From: Alphaproteobacteria bacterium | GTDB taxonomy: Bacteria; Pseudomonadota; Alphaproteobacteria; JANQMY01 | Length of the DNA stretch: 64,000 nt | NCBI GenBank assembly: GCA_028289425.1 | Contig: JANQPL010000003.1 | Span: 186,001 to 250,000, forward strand | Direction: 5' to 3' | Shown: one piece after another, positions 51,053 to 60,273 of the stretch | How the letters are laid out: each line of letters opens with the position of its first letter | Numbering within the stretch: the first letter of the stretch is position 1 | The notes under the pieces: model-generated | Told to the model about the DNA's origin: nothing | Seen by the model: the letters and a program-made list of their open reading frames with translations, nothing else | The model's database searches: none | Made by a program: the position numbers and the translations under genes

Positions 51053-51823
51053 ATGAGTGACACCGTCATAAAATCAGCCGCCCGCGTTTTGGAGATCTTC
51101 GAATATTTCTCGGAGCGTCAGGAACCTGCTTCGGTTGGCGATATTGCCCGCAGTCTGGGCTTTCCCCAATCGAGTACGTCGGTCCTGCTCAAGAGCCTGC
51201 TGTCGCTGGGCTATCTGGATTACGATCCGCGTGCCCGGGTCTATTCGCCCACCATGCGCATCGCCTTTTTGGGCGCATGGGTGCAGCAGCGCGCTTTGGG
51301 CGACAACAATCTCGTGAAGATCCTGGAGCAAATCCACGAAGAAACCGGCGAGACCGTGTTTCTCGGCATGCAAAACGGAGTCACTGTTCAGTATGCACAC
51401 ATTATCGAGGCGAAATATCCCGTACGCCTCCATATGAAAGTGGGCACGCGCCGCCCCATCACAAGGGCGGCCGTGGGCAGGCTGCTCCTCAGCCTGCACC
51501 CGGACACGGAGATCAAAAAAATCCTGCGCCGGGTGAACGCGGAAGAACCATCGCCCGAACATCGCATCAAAGAGAGCGACTTGATGAAGGAAATGGAACG
51601 CATCCGCGCCTTCGGGTTCGCTGAAACCAGGGGCAGCATGACCCCCGGCGGCGGTGTGATCGCGCGCCTGCTCGACCTGCCGGACAGCCCCCCTATGGGC
51701 GTGGGCATCGGTGCGCCCATCGAGCGGCTCGACGAAAACCGGGATCACTTCCTGTCGGTGCTCGACAAATATTGCTCACAACTCGCCAGACCCACCGCGT
51801 CATTGCACGTGCTGGCAAGCTAA
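51053..51823 (+). CDS. IclR-family transcriptional regulator
   Basis: Product of 256 aa. The N-terminal winged helix is SVGDIARSLGFPQSSTSVLLKS followed by LGYLDYDPRARVYSPT. The effector domain has EETGETVFLGMQNG and ITRAAVGRLLLSL (IclR signature region). IclR proteins often repress or activate adjoining catabolic operons in response to a pathway acid. It lies within the island and is the natural candidate to bind the 47733 palindrome. Confidence 0.92.
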   Translation: MSDTVIKSAARVLEIFEYFSERQEPASVGDIARSLGFPQSSTSVLLKSLLSLGYLDYDPRARVYSPTMRIAFLGAWVQQRALGDNNLVKILEQIHEETGETVFLGMQNGVTVQYAHIIEAKYPVRLHMKVGTRRPITRAAVGRLLLSLHPDTEIKKILRRVNAEEPSPEHRIKESDLMKEMERIRAFGFAETRGSMTPGGGVIARLLDLPDSPPMGVGIGAPIERLDENRDHFLSVLDKYCSQLARPTASLHVLAS

Positions 51824-51835
51824 AGGGAAACAAAC

Positions 51836-53083
51836 GTGTTTGAGAACATTCAACAGGCGATTGCTACAAACCCTATGATCGGTGTGCGCAGCGAGTTCGT
51901 CGACCTGCTTGCCGAAATCAAGATCGGGGACGAGACTGAATATCTTCAAATCGAAAAAGGTGAAATCACTACGCTGAAGAAGAACGGCCGCGAACCGGAC
52001 TTCACCTTGGCGGCAAGCGCCGACGCCTGGGCCGAACTGATCAAACAAGATCCGGACATCGGGTTTCAGTCGCTGTTCGGTATGATGGAAACGGGGCATC
52101 TCAAGATCAGCGGCGAAACACTCAAGTTTTCGCGCTACATGATGATCCTCGAAAACATCTTCGATGCGCTGCGTCCCCCGAAGGACTCAAAAGTCGCCCC
52201 GCTGTCCGCACCAGAATTCGACGACATTGTGGGCCGCTATGTGCGCTTCAATGTGGCCGGCAAGCCCTGCCGCGTTTACTTCGAAGAAGCGGGTCAAGGT
52301 ACGCCGCTGCTTTGCTTGCACACCGCGGGCTCCGACGGGCGGCAATACCGCGAAGTCTTACGCGACCCCCGCATTACCAAGGATCACCGAGTGATTGTGT
52401 TTGATCTGCCTTGGCATGGAAAGTCTTCACCGCCCGCCGGGTTCGAAAAAACACCGTATGCGCTCACCACTGACCTTTACGTGGAAACGGTGATGGCCTT
52501 CAAAGATGCGATCGGGCTTGAAAACCCCATCGTGATGGGCTGTTCCATCGGCGGCCGCGCCGTGCTCCACTTGGCGCTGCGCCACGGCGATGCGTTTAAG
52601 GCCGCCATTGGCTTGCAGTCTGCGCTTTACGCAGAAAACGCAGGCAATGAGTGGGCGGCTGAAGACAACGCCATGTACCGACCAGACGTTCATGGTTCGG
52701 AATTGGCCGGTGCCGCCATGATCTCTTTGATCGCGCCGCAAAGTCCGCAACCGGATAAGTGGGAAACCCTGTGGCATTATATGCAGGGCGGACCCGGCAT
52801 CTTTATGGGCGATCTCATCTACTACTTCCTCGATGGGGACCTGCGGAACGGTCTCGCTAAAGATCTCGATACGGATAAATGCCCGCTCTACCTGTTGACG
52901 GGCGAATATGATCTGTCGGCCACACCCGAAATGACGGAAGAACTTGCGAAGGAAGTGGGCGCCACTTATTGCAAGATCATGAAAAACATGGGGCACTTCC
53001 CCATGTCGGAAAATCCGGAAGAATTCAAATCCTACCTGCTTCCGGTTCTGGAACAAATCCAACAGCAGAAAGAGGCAGCGTGA
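51836..53083 (+). CDS. SCP2-like domain fused to alpha/beta hydrolase
   Basis: Product of 415 aa with a GTG start after AAAGGGAAA. Residues about 1-112 look like a sterol-carrier-protein-2 domain (LQIEKGEITTLKKN, PDFTLAASADAWAELI, MMETGHLKISGE). Residues about 140-410 are an alpha/beta hydrolase: LLCLHTAGSDGRQYRE (oxyanion side), VFDLPWHGKS, the nucleophile elbow MGCSIGGRA (S237), TGEYDLSATPEM (acid) and MGHFPMSENP (His). Binding of a hydrophobic or CoA-linked substrate by the SCP2 part is inferred. The reaction could be ester, thioester or C-C hydrolysis. Its stop overlaps the next ATG by 1 bp. Confidence 0.82.
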   Translation: MFENIQQAIATNPMIGVRSEFVDLLAEIKIGDETEYLQIEKGEITTLKKNGREPDFTLAASADAWAELIKQDPDIGFQSLFGMMETGHLKISGETLKFSRYMMILENIFDALRPPKDSKVAPLSAPEFDDIVGRYVRFNVAGKPCRVYFEEAGQGTPLLCLHTAGSDGRQYREVLRDPRITKDHRVIVFDLPWHGKSSPPAGFEKTPYALTTDLYVETVMAFKDAIGLENPIVMGCSIGGRAVLHLALRHGDAFKAAIGLQSALYAENAGNEWAAEDNAMYRPDVHGSELAGAAMISLIAPQSPQPDKWETLWHYMQGGPGIFMGDLIYYFLDGDLRNGLAKDLDTDKCPLYLLTGEYDLSATPEMTEELAKEVGATYCKIMKNMGHFPMSENPEEFKSYLLPVLEQIQQQKEAA

Positions 53084-54309
53084 TGGTGGAAGCGGCAACA
53101 GTCGGCTCCTACGAACTGGACAACACCCCGGGCCACGGTTACCTGACCGAAGAGCGCCGGATGATGAAAGAGCTTGCGCGGGACTTCACCCATAATGAGG
53201 TGATCCCCGTCGCCAATAAGCTGGACCCGGAAAAAGGCGATATTCCGCGGGAACTCATTGACAAGATGGGCGAGCTTGGCTTCTTCGGCATCACCATTCC
53301 GGAGAAATATGGCGGGTTGGGCCTGGGCACGTTCGAATATTGTCTGGTGGCGGAAGAATTGGCCCGCGGCTGGATGAGCGTCGCCAGCATCATCGCGCGC
53401 GGCAATAGTTTCTATCGGTCCATCCCCGGAACTGGTGATGAGCGCCTTGAAAAAATCGAACGCATGGCGCGCGGCGACTATCTGGGCGCGTTTTCCATGT
53501 CGGAGCCCAATGCGGGATCGGACGTGGCGGCCATTAGCTGCCGCGCAAAACGCGACGGCGATGAATGGATCATCAATGGCAGCAAATATTGGTGCACCTT
53601 TGCCGACGGGGCGGATTTCATCAATGTCATTGCCCGCACGGATACCGATCAGCAAGGCGGCAAACGCCATTTGGGACTCACGTCGATTGCCGTTGAAAAA
53701 CCGCGCGGCGAATTGCCGAAAGGCGTGACGGGCAGCGCCATTCCGAAGATCGGTTATTTCGGCTGGAAAACCTATGAGCTGCATTTCGATAATGTGCGGG
53801 TGCCGGCTTACGACAAACCGGGCGACGACAGCGAGGGCAAGGCGTTTTATTCCGTCGCTTCCGGACTTGAAGTGGCGCGGGCACACACCGCCGCACGCTC
53901 AATCGGTCTTGCCCAAGGCGCGCTGGAAGACGCCATCGCTTATGCGCATGAGCGGGAACAATTCGGCCAGCCCATCGGCAATTTCCAAGCCATCCGCTTC
54001 AAGATCGCAACCATGGCAACGGAAATCGAAGCCGCGCGCCAATTGATGTACCACGTGGCAAATGAGATCGACTCCGGCCGGCGCTGCGACAAGGAAGCGT
54101 CCATGGTGAAGTACTTCGCCGCCGAAATGGCGGAACGCGTGACCAGTGAAGGCCTACAGATTTTGGGCGGCGCGGGCTATACCACGCTTCACGCGATGGA
54201 ACGGTATTGGCGCGACGCGCGTTTGACCAAGATTTTCGAAGGCAGTTCGGAGATCCAACAGCGCATCATCTCCGACAATCTTCTCGGCAAAGTGAAACGG
54301 TCGAAATAA
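53083..54309 (+). CDS. Acyl-CoA dehydrogenase
   Basis: FAD-dependent alpha,beta-dehydrogenation of an acyl-CoA. The product is 408 aa from the ATG at 53083 (TGATG overlap with the hydrolase). Motifs: FFGITIPEKYGGLGLGTFEY, GAFSMSEPNAGSDVAAISCRA (FAD/substrate loop), REQFGQPIGNFQAIRF, LQILGGAGYT and IFEGSSEIQQRIISD. Substrate unknown, but context suggests a short or branched acyl-CoA. Confidence 0.93.
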   Translation: MVEAATVGSYELDNTPGHGYLTEERRMMKELARDFTHNEVIPVANKLDPEKGDIPRELIDKMGELGFFGITIPEKYGGLGLGTFEYCLVAEELARGWMSVASIIARGNSFYRSIPGTGDERLEKIERMARGDYLGAFSMSEPNAGSDVAAISCRAKRDGDEWIINGSKYWCTFADGADFINVIARTDTDQQGGKRHLGLTSIAVEKPRGELPKGVTGSAIPKIGYFGWKTYELHFDNVRVPAYDKPGDDSEGKAFYSVASGLEVARAHTAARSIGLAQGALEDAIAYAHEREQFGQPIGNFQAIRFKIATMATEIEAARQLMYHVANEIDSGRRCDKEASMVKYFAAEMAERVTSEGLQILGGAGYTTLHAMERYWRDARLTKIFEGSSEIQQRIISDNLLGKVKRSK

Positions 54310-54321
54310 GGGACACGCACA

Positions 54322-55677
54322 ATGGCTATTGCTGAATCGATCGATCAAGACATCCTGTCCGGCGCCACCCACGCAATTGCGGCCGATCTAGACAAGTACG
54401 ACTACGACAAGCTGTCCGCAGACACGGTCACCTGTGCCAAGCAGGCGATCTTGGATTGGTTTGCGGTTACCCTGGCGGGCGCTTCGGAACCCCTCACCGA
54501 CATTTTGTGCAGTGAGCTCGCAGGCAAAGGCACAAACCGCCTCATTGGCCGTTCGGAAAAGGCAAGCCTGATCGACAGTGCCCTGATAAACGGGGCCGCG
54601 TCGCATGCGCTCGACTATGACGATGTCAATCATTACACCGGCGGTCACCCCACCGTTGCCATTTTTCCTGCCGTGCTATCCCTTGCCGAGGCAAACCGTG
54701 CCAGCGGCAAAGACGTTCTCAATGCATTTGTGGCGGGATATGAAGTCGCCGCCCGCGTAGGACAGTTGGTGTTGCCGTCCCACTACACAATTGGCTTTCA
54801 CGCGACCGGAACGGTGGGAGCCTTTGGCGCGGCCGCGGCGGCAGCCAAGCTGATGGGCTTGGATGCAGACAAAACTGCCATGGCGTTGGGCATAGCGGGC
54901 GCGCAAGCCGCCGGCCTCAAATCCATGTTCGGCACCATGACCAAACCTCTGCACGCCGGGAAGGCGGCGGCGAATGGCTTGTTCGCGGCCCGCTTAGCGG
55001 CGCAAGGGTTCACCGCAAATGACGAAGTGCTGGAGACCGAACAGGGGTTCGTTGCAACCCAATCCCATGAATCACCGAAAGAGTTGCGCCCCATCGAGCC
55101 GGGACAATATGTGCGCAGCAACCTCTATAAGTACCACGCAGCCTGTTACCTCACCCATTCGGGAATTGAGGTGACCAAACAGCTTGTCGCGCAGTACGGC
55201 ATCACACCGGACAGCGTGGATAAGATCGAGATCCATGTGCCCGAAGGGCATCTCAAAGTGTGCAACATCCCCGCTCCCGAAACGGGGCTGGAAACGAAGT
55301 TTAGTCTTCGGCACACCCAAGCGTTCGCCTTGCACGGCGTCGATACCGCACTGTTGGACACTTATAGCGATCACAACGCTCAAGATGCCGGTCTGCGGGC
55401 AACGCGCGAGAAGGTGAAAGTGATCGGCGATCTTCAGCCGAGCACCATGGCCCGCGTATCTATCACCACCAACTCCGGTGACACCTTTACCGACGAAACG
55501 GATGTGGGCATACCGGCAGAAGACCTTACTGATCAACAGGCCAAGCTGGATGAAAAGTTTGTCTCGCTCGCGACTGCCGCTATCGGTGGTGACAAAGCCC
55601 AAAAACTGATGGATCAAATTCACGGGCTCGACAAGGCGCCCTCCATCAACAGCATTCTTGATCTCGCGACGGGGTGA
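54322..55677 (+). CDS. MmgE/PrpD-family protein
   Basis: Product of 451 aa. The family pattern is AILDWFAVTLAGA, INGAASHALDYDDVNHY (active-site Asp/His region), HPTVAIFPAVL, GFHATGTVGAFGAAAAAA and KPLHAGKAAANGLFAARLA. The family includes 2-methylcitrate dehydratase and cis-aconitate decarboxylase (itaconate formation). It starts 12 bp after the acyl-CoA dehydrogenase. A dehydratase or decarboxylase acting on a C5-C7 tricarboxylate would agree with a mesaconyl/itaconyl-type end; exact activity unknown. Confidence 0.9.
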   Translation: MAIAESIDQDILSGATHAIAADLDKYDYDKLSADTVTCAKQAILDWFAVTLAGASEPLTDILCSELAGKGTNRLIGRSEKASLIDSALINGAASHALDYDDVNHYTGGHPTVAIFPAVLSLAEANRASGKDVLNAFVAGYEVAARVGQLVLPSHYTIGFHATGTVGAFGAAAAAAKLMGLDADKTAMALGIAGAQAAGLKSMFGTMTKPLHAGKAAANGLFAARLAAQGFTANDEVLETEQGFVATQSHESPKELRPIEPGQYVRSNLYKYHAACYLTHSGIEVTKQLVAQYGITPDSVDKIEIHVPEGHLKVCNIPAPETGLETKFSLRHTQAFALHGVDTALLDTYSDHNAQDAGLRATREKVKVIGDLQPSTMARVSITTNSGDTFTDETDVGIPAEDLTDQQAKLDEKFVSLATAAIGGDKAQKLMDQIHGLDKAPSINSILDLATG

Positions 55678-55722
55678 CCACAAACTGAATCCCCCCGCAA
55701 CCTATTACTCTGAGGCAGTATT

Positions 55723-58035
55723 ATGGGTCAGTTCGGCATCGGCCAGTCCGTGCGAAGGACAGAAGACGACCGGTTCATCGTTGGTGAGGGACTTTACACC
55801 GACGACTTTCATTTGGACGGTGAGGTCTATGCGGCCTTCGTCCGATCACCCTTTCCGCATGCACTTGTGAAGTCGATTGACATAGACGACGCGAGAGCGT
55901 TGGACGGTGTGCTGGACATCATCACGGCCGCCGATCTGCAGGAGGCCGGCGTCGGGCCCCTGCCCTGCATCGCGCCGCCCATCACAAACAAAGACGGCAC
56001 CGACTCGCCGAGACCACCTCGTTTTACGCTGGCGACCGACAAAGTCCGATATGTGGGCGAACCTGTCGCCTGCGTGATCGCCACCAGCATGAACGCCGCC
56101 CGCGATGCGGCAGAGCAGGTGTTCGTCGACTATGAAGATCTGCCCTGCGTTGTGGACACGGAAGGGGCTTTAGCCGACGGCGCACCGGTGATCTACGACA
56201 GCAATCCAGGCAATTTGGCGTTCGACTATTTCTATGGCGACGAAGACAAGACGAACGCAAATTTCGACAAGGCAGCCCATGTCACAAAACTGCGCCTGAT
56301 CAACAATCGCCTGGCCGTTGTGCCCATGGAACCTCGCGCTCTGATTGCGGAACCACATGATGATGGTGAAAAGCTAACGCTTCACACCGCCACCCAAGGC
56401 TCGCAGATGTGGCAGTTTCTGGTAAGCCAGCTTGTCCTGCAAATGCCTGCGGAGAACATGCGGGTCGTCGCCAACGATGTGGGCGGCAGCTTTGGCATGA
56501 AGGCGTTTCTCTACCCAGAGCAAATTACCTTGGCGATCGCGGCGAAACGCGTGGGCAAACCGGTGCGCTGGACGAGCGACCGTTCCGAAGCGTTTCTGAC
56601 CGATAATCAGGGTCGGGATAATGTTTCTTATGCAGAACTCGCGCTTGATGCGGACGGAAAATTCCTCGGCGTGAGGGTCAACACCCTCGCGGCCATGGGC
56701 GGCGCTCTGTCGGCGTTTGCACCCAACGTGCCTTCCGTCGGACCGGAGGGATTGCAGGTGGGCGTCTATGATGTGCCGGCCATGTCCGTCCGCGTGAAAG
56801 GCGTTTTCACGAATACGACGCCTGTTGATGCCTATCGCGGCGCCGGCCGGCCCGAAGCGGCCTATCTCATCGAGCGGTTGGTCGACCAGGCCGCACATGA
56901 ATTGAAGGTTTCGCCGGCCGAACTGCGCCGCAAGAATTTCGTGCACGCAAGCCAAATGCCCTACACGGGCGTAGCCGGCTTCACCATGGACAGCGGCGAT
57001 TTCGACAAAGGTCTCGAAAAAACGTTGGGGGCATCGGACTGGGAAGGCTACGGCGCGCGCGTTGAAGCATCCAAAGCGCAAGGCAAAATCCGCGGACGTG
57101 GCCTGTGCTACTACATGGAAAAGACGGGGGGCGCACCGCAGGAAGTGGGCCGCGTGCACATCACGCCCGATGAAAAGGTCATCCTTACCTTAGGGAACAA
57201 GGGGTCGGGTCAAGGCCACGCCACCACATTCGGTCAAGTGGTCGCCGACAAGCTCGGCGTGCCGTTCGAAAACATAGAGCTCCGGGCCGGTGACACCGGT
57301 GAAATGGAAGGCGGCGGATTTACCGGCGGCTCAAGCGGCGCCTATATGGCCGGCGGTGCGGTCACGGTGGCATCCGCAGATCTGGTTGAGAAGGGGAAAG
57401 AGCTTGCCGCGAAAGAACTGGGAGTCGATGCCGACGAGCTGAGCTTCGATGCGGATCAGAGTATTTTTGAAGTTCCGGGAACGAACCAACGCTTGCCCTT
57501 GATGTCTGTCGCCAAGCTTGCCGGTGATGGTCAAGGGTTGATCGGCAATGGCGTTTATGAGGGCAAGGGACCAACCTTCCCCAATGGCGGCCATGTATGT
57601 GAAGTGGAAGTGGACCCGGAGACTGGTGTTGTGAAAATCGATCGGTATACGATCGTCGACGATTTCGGTGTGGTCATTAATCCGATGATTGTGAATGGCC
57701 AAGTACATGGCGGCGTCGCGCAAGGGATCGGACAGGCTGCCGGCGAATGGGTCCAATACGACACCGACTCCGGACAAACCCTAACGGGATCGCTGCAAGA
57801 CTATTGGCTGCCGCGCGCGGACGACATGCCCCACATCCATATCGAACATTTCACCGTGCCCAGCACAAACAATGAATTGGGCGTGAAAGGATGTGGTGAA
57901 GCGGGTGCCACGGCAGCGCCGCCGGCCTTCGTTTGCGCCGTTCTGGACGCCGTGCGGCCGCTGGGCGTAGAGCATTTGGACATGCCCATTACGCCCAGCA
58001 GATTGTGGCAAGCCTTGCAAGACGCCGGAAGCTGA
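55723..58035 (+). CDS. Molybdenum hydroxylase large (Mo-binding) subunit, no partner subunits
   Basis: Product of 770 aa, the length of a CoxL/XdhB-type large subunit. Motifs: GQSVRRTEDDRFIVGEGLYTD at the start, VGEPVACVIA, NDVGGSFGMKAFLYPEQ (cofactor contact), VDAYRGAGRPEAAY, GSGQGHATTFGQV and catalytic Glu726 in GVKGCGEAGA. These enzymes hydroxylate aldehydes, N-heterocycles or other C-H substrates with water. The active loop reads AYRGAGR, not the AYxCSFR of CO dehydrogenase. The usual [2Fe-2S] and FAD subunits are absent on both sides. Confidence 0.9.
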   Translation: MGQFGIGQSVRRTEDDRFIVGEGLYTDDFHLDGEVYAAFVRSPFPHALVKSIDIDDARALDGVLDIITAADLQEAGVGPLPCIAPPITNKDGTDSPRPPRFTLATDKVRYVGEPVACVIATSMNAARDAAEQVFVDYEDLPCVVDTEGALADGAPVIYDSNPGNLAFDYFYGDEDKTNANFDKAAHVTKLRLINNRLAVVPMEPRALIAEPHDDGEKLTLHTATQGSQMWQFLVSQLVLQMPAENMRVVANDVGGSFGMKAFLYPEQITLAIAAKRVGKPVRWTSDRSEAFLTDNQGRDNVSYAELALDADGKFLGVRVNTLAAMGGALSAFAPNVPSVGPEGLQVGVYDVPAMSVRVKGVFTNTTPVDAYRGAGRPEAAYLIERLVDQAAHELKVSPAELRRKNFVHASQMPYTGVAGFTMDSGDFDKGLEKTLGASDWEGYGARVEASKAQGKIRGRGLCYYMEKTGGAPQEVGRVHITPDEKVILTLGNKGSGQGHATTFGQVVADKLGVPFENIELRAGDTGEMEGGGFTGGSSGAYMAGGAVTVASADLVEKGKELAAKELGVDADELSFDADQSIFEVPGTNQRLPLMSVAKLAGDGQGLIGNGVYEGKGPTFPNGGHVCEVEVDPETGVVKIDRYTIVDDFGVVINPMIVNGQVHGGVAQGIGQAAGEWVQYDTDSGQTLTGSLQDYWLPRADDMPHIHIEHFTVPSTNNELGVKGCGEAGATAAPPAFVCAVLDAVRPLGVEHLDMPITPSRLWQALQDAGS

Positions 58036-58037
58036 CG

Positions 58038-60263
58038 ATGGACTTTCTCAACCACATCAAAGTGTGTGAGGCACTCACATCCCGCGCGCCCAATGTTTCC
58101 CATATCGCAGCGGCGTTTTGCGGCCGTATGCTGAGGGATTTGGGCGCTCAAGTGACGCGCATCGCCCCTAGTGGCATCGATCCGATTACACCGCTCAAGA
58201 CAATCGCGACCGAACATGTAGGGCAAGGCGGCGGTATGCTGGATGTGTTCCTGAACAACGGCAAGAACCGGGTCGCCCTTCCGCTCGACAAACTCGAAAG
58301 TGCCGACGAAGTGCCGCCGGAACTCGCCTCGGCCAATCTTATTCTCACGGATTCGGAAACCCTTGCCGAACGTTTCGAACAAGCGGCCGATGCAGCGCGC
58401 CAGACGGTCATGGTGCTGACACCGTTTCCCGCCGGCGCGGCGGAAAACGATCTGCCCGTGGAAGATATTTCTCTGCAGGGGCTTTCCGCCTTAGCCGATT
58501 TGATGGGCGATCCTGACCGGGAACCGCTGAAACTCGGTGGCAACCAGGCGGCCTACATTGGCGGCTACGCTGCGTTTTCCGGCGCCATGGGCGCTCTTGC
58601 CGGCCAGCAGTCGGGCCACCCCACGGGCCGCGTAACGCTCGATCTGTTCAGCGCCAATTGTTGGGTGAACTGGAAAGCGGTGGCCGGCGGGGCCATGGGC
58701 ATCCACATGACCCGCGAGGGCAAGAAAGCCGAATGGCCCATCCTTCCGTGTAAAGACGGCTACATCGCCCTGATCTATACGGAACGGGACTGGGCCCCTT
58801 TGGTGGAAATGATCGGCGATTCCCGCTTGGAAGATCCGAAATTCGCCACTTTCAAGCAACGCGCCGAAAACCGCGATGGCTACATGCCTATCATCGAAGG
58901 CTGGTGCGCGCAGCGCACCATGGCCGATCTGTACGAGAGTTTTCAAAAGTCTGGCGTTCCCGGCGGACCGGTCCTTTCACCCAAGGACTTGCTGAAAGAC
59001 CCTCTGTTTGAGGCGACTAACTATTTGCGCGAGTTGCATGGGGACCAAAACCTGTCCATCCAAGTACCCTCTGTGCCGGTGAAATCGGTCGCACAATCTG
59101 ACGAGAACGGAACAGCCCGAATGCAGATCGCCTCAATGTCGAAAGCGCCCGGCTCCCTTCCCTTGTCGGGTGTGCGCGTCCTCGATTTGGGCATCATTAC
59201 GGCGGGTGCGGGAACATCCGCGTTGCTGGGCGACATGGGCGCAGACGTAATCAAAGTCGAATCCTCAAATTATCCCGATCCGTTTCGCGCATGGGCTGGT
59301 GCCTCCGGCGGTGACTCACCCCTCTTCAAGTTCAACAATCGGAATAAGCGCGGCGTGGACATCGACCTCAAGACCGAAGATGGCCGAAACGCGTTGCTTG
59401 AGTTGGTCAAGACTGCCGACATTGTCGTTGAAAACTTCCGCCGTGGCGTTTTGGAACGGCTGGGCATTGGCTTCGCCACTCTCCAAGCCGCCAATCCGCG
59501 CATTGTTCTTGGGTCGATCTCCGGTCAAGGCGAAACGGGACCTGGCGCGGGACACACCACATTCGGCTCGACCCTAGAAGCATTGTCGGGGATCAGCGCG
59601 CTCACGGGCCATCCCGGTGACAAGCCGGTGATCAGTGGCCGGAACTTAAACTACCCGGACCAAATCGTCTGTTTGTTCGCCGCCGGCGCCCTGGTGGCCG
59701 GCTACATCAAGTCCCGACGCAACGGCTGCGGCTTGCACCTGGCTATTCCCCAGCGCGAGATTTCCACTTACGCCATCGGTGAATTCATTGCAGCGGCAAG
59801 CCAAAAGATCTTGCCCGACGATGCGTTGTTGATCGGCAATGCGGATGCGAATGCACCATTGCAAGGGATCTACGCCTCGTCCGACGATCAATGGATTTCG
59901 GTTTCGGCCGCATCGCCCGAATCGGTAGCGGGAATCAAAAAGTTCATCAGCGAAAACGCGTCGCAGAGGCACGAGTCGCTGGACGAGGCGCTGCGCGACA
60001 TCATCGCAACGCAGCCGGCGGATACCACAATCGCCAAACTGCGCGGACATGGGGTTGCCGCCTATCCGGCCTTTGGCGGCAAGGAAGCGTTTGACGAAGC
60101 TGCCCGACTGCATACGACCGCGCTCGCCAAGAGCGAGGCAGGCACCTTGGTGAAAGGCTTTCCCTGCCAGTTCGCCGCGAGCCCCATGCAGATCTATTGC
60201 GACTCCCCCACCGTTGGGGCGGACACAGAAGAAGTGATCGCGGAACTCAAAACCGCGGGCTAA
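58038..60263 (+). CDS. Double-domain family III CoA-transferase
   Basis: Product of 741 aa from the ATG at 58038, 2 bp after the molybdenum-hydroxylase gene. Two CaiB/BaiF units in tandem: the first, about 1-370, has ALTSRAPNVSHIAAAFCGRM and GGNQAAYIGGYAAFSGAMGA. The second, about 375-741, is canonical (GVRVLDLGIITAGAGTSALL, VVENFRRGVLERLGIG, FGSTLEALSGISALTG). In the second unit the usual catalytic-Asp position appears as Gly with an adjacent Glu (STLEAL). Fused family III enzymes act on acids or lactones of unknown type; here the acid is likely the hydroxylase product (inference). Confidence 0.85.
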   Translation: MDFLNHIKVCEALTSRAPNVSHIAAAFCGRMLRDLGAQVTRIAPSGIDPITPLKTIATEHVGQGGGMLDVFLNNGKNRVALPLDKLESADEVPPELASANLILTDSETLAERFEQAADAARQTVMVLTPFPAGAAENDLPVEDISLQGLSALADLMGDPDREPLKLGGNQAAYIGGYAAFSGAMGALAGQQSGHPTGRVTLDLFSANCWVNWKAVAGGAMGIHMTREGKKAEWPILPCKDGYIALIYTERDWAPLVEMIGDSRLEDPKFATFKQRAENRDGYMPIIEGWCAQRTMADLYESFQKSGVPGGPVLSPKDLLKDPLFEATNYLRELHGDQNLSIQVPSVPVKSVAQSDENGTARMQIASMSKAPGSLPLSGVRVLDLGIITAGAGTSALLGDMGADVIKVESSNYPDPFRAWAGASGGDSPLFKFNNRNKRGVDIDLKTEDGRNALLELVKTADIVVENFRRGVLERLGIGFATLQAANPRIVLGSISGQGETGPGAGHTTFGSTLEALSGISALTGHPGDKPVISGRNLNYPDQIVCLFAAGALVAGYIKSRRNGCGLHLAIPQREISTYAIGEFIAAASQKILPDDALLIGNADANAPLQGIYASSDDQWISVSAASPESVAGIKKFISENASQRHESLDEALRDIIATQPADTTIAKLRGHGVAAYPAFGGKEAFDEAARLHTTALAKSEAGTLVKGFPCQFAASPMQIYCDSPTVGADTEEVIAELKTAG

Positions 60264-60273
60264 GAGGTAAGAG

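Noticed and set aside
55723-58035. Carbon monoxide dehydrogenase (CoxL) call
   Set aside because: The active-site loop reads AYRGAGR rather than AYxCSFR, and coxM/coxS are absent, so only the general molybdenum-hydroxylase family is supported.
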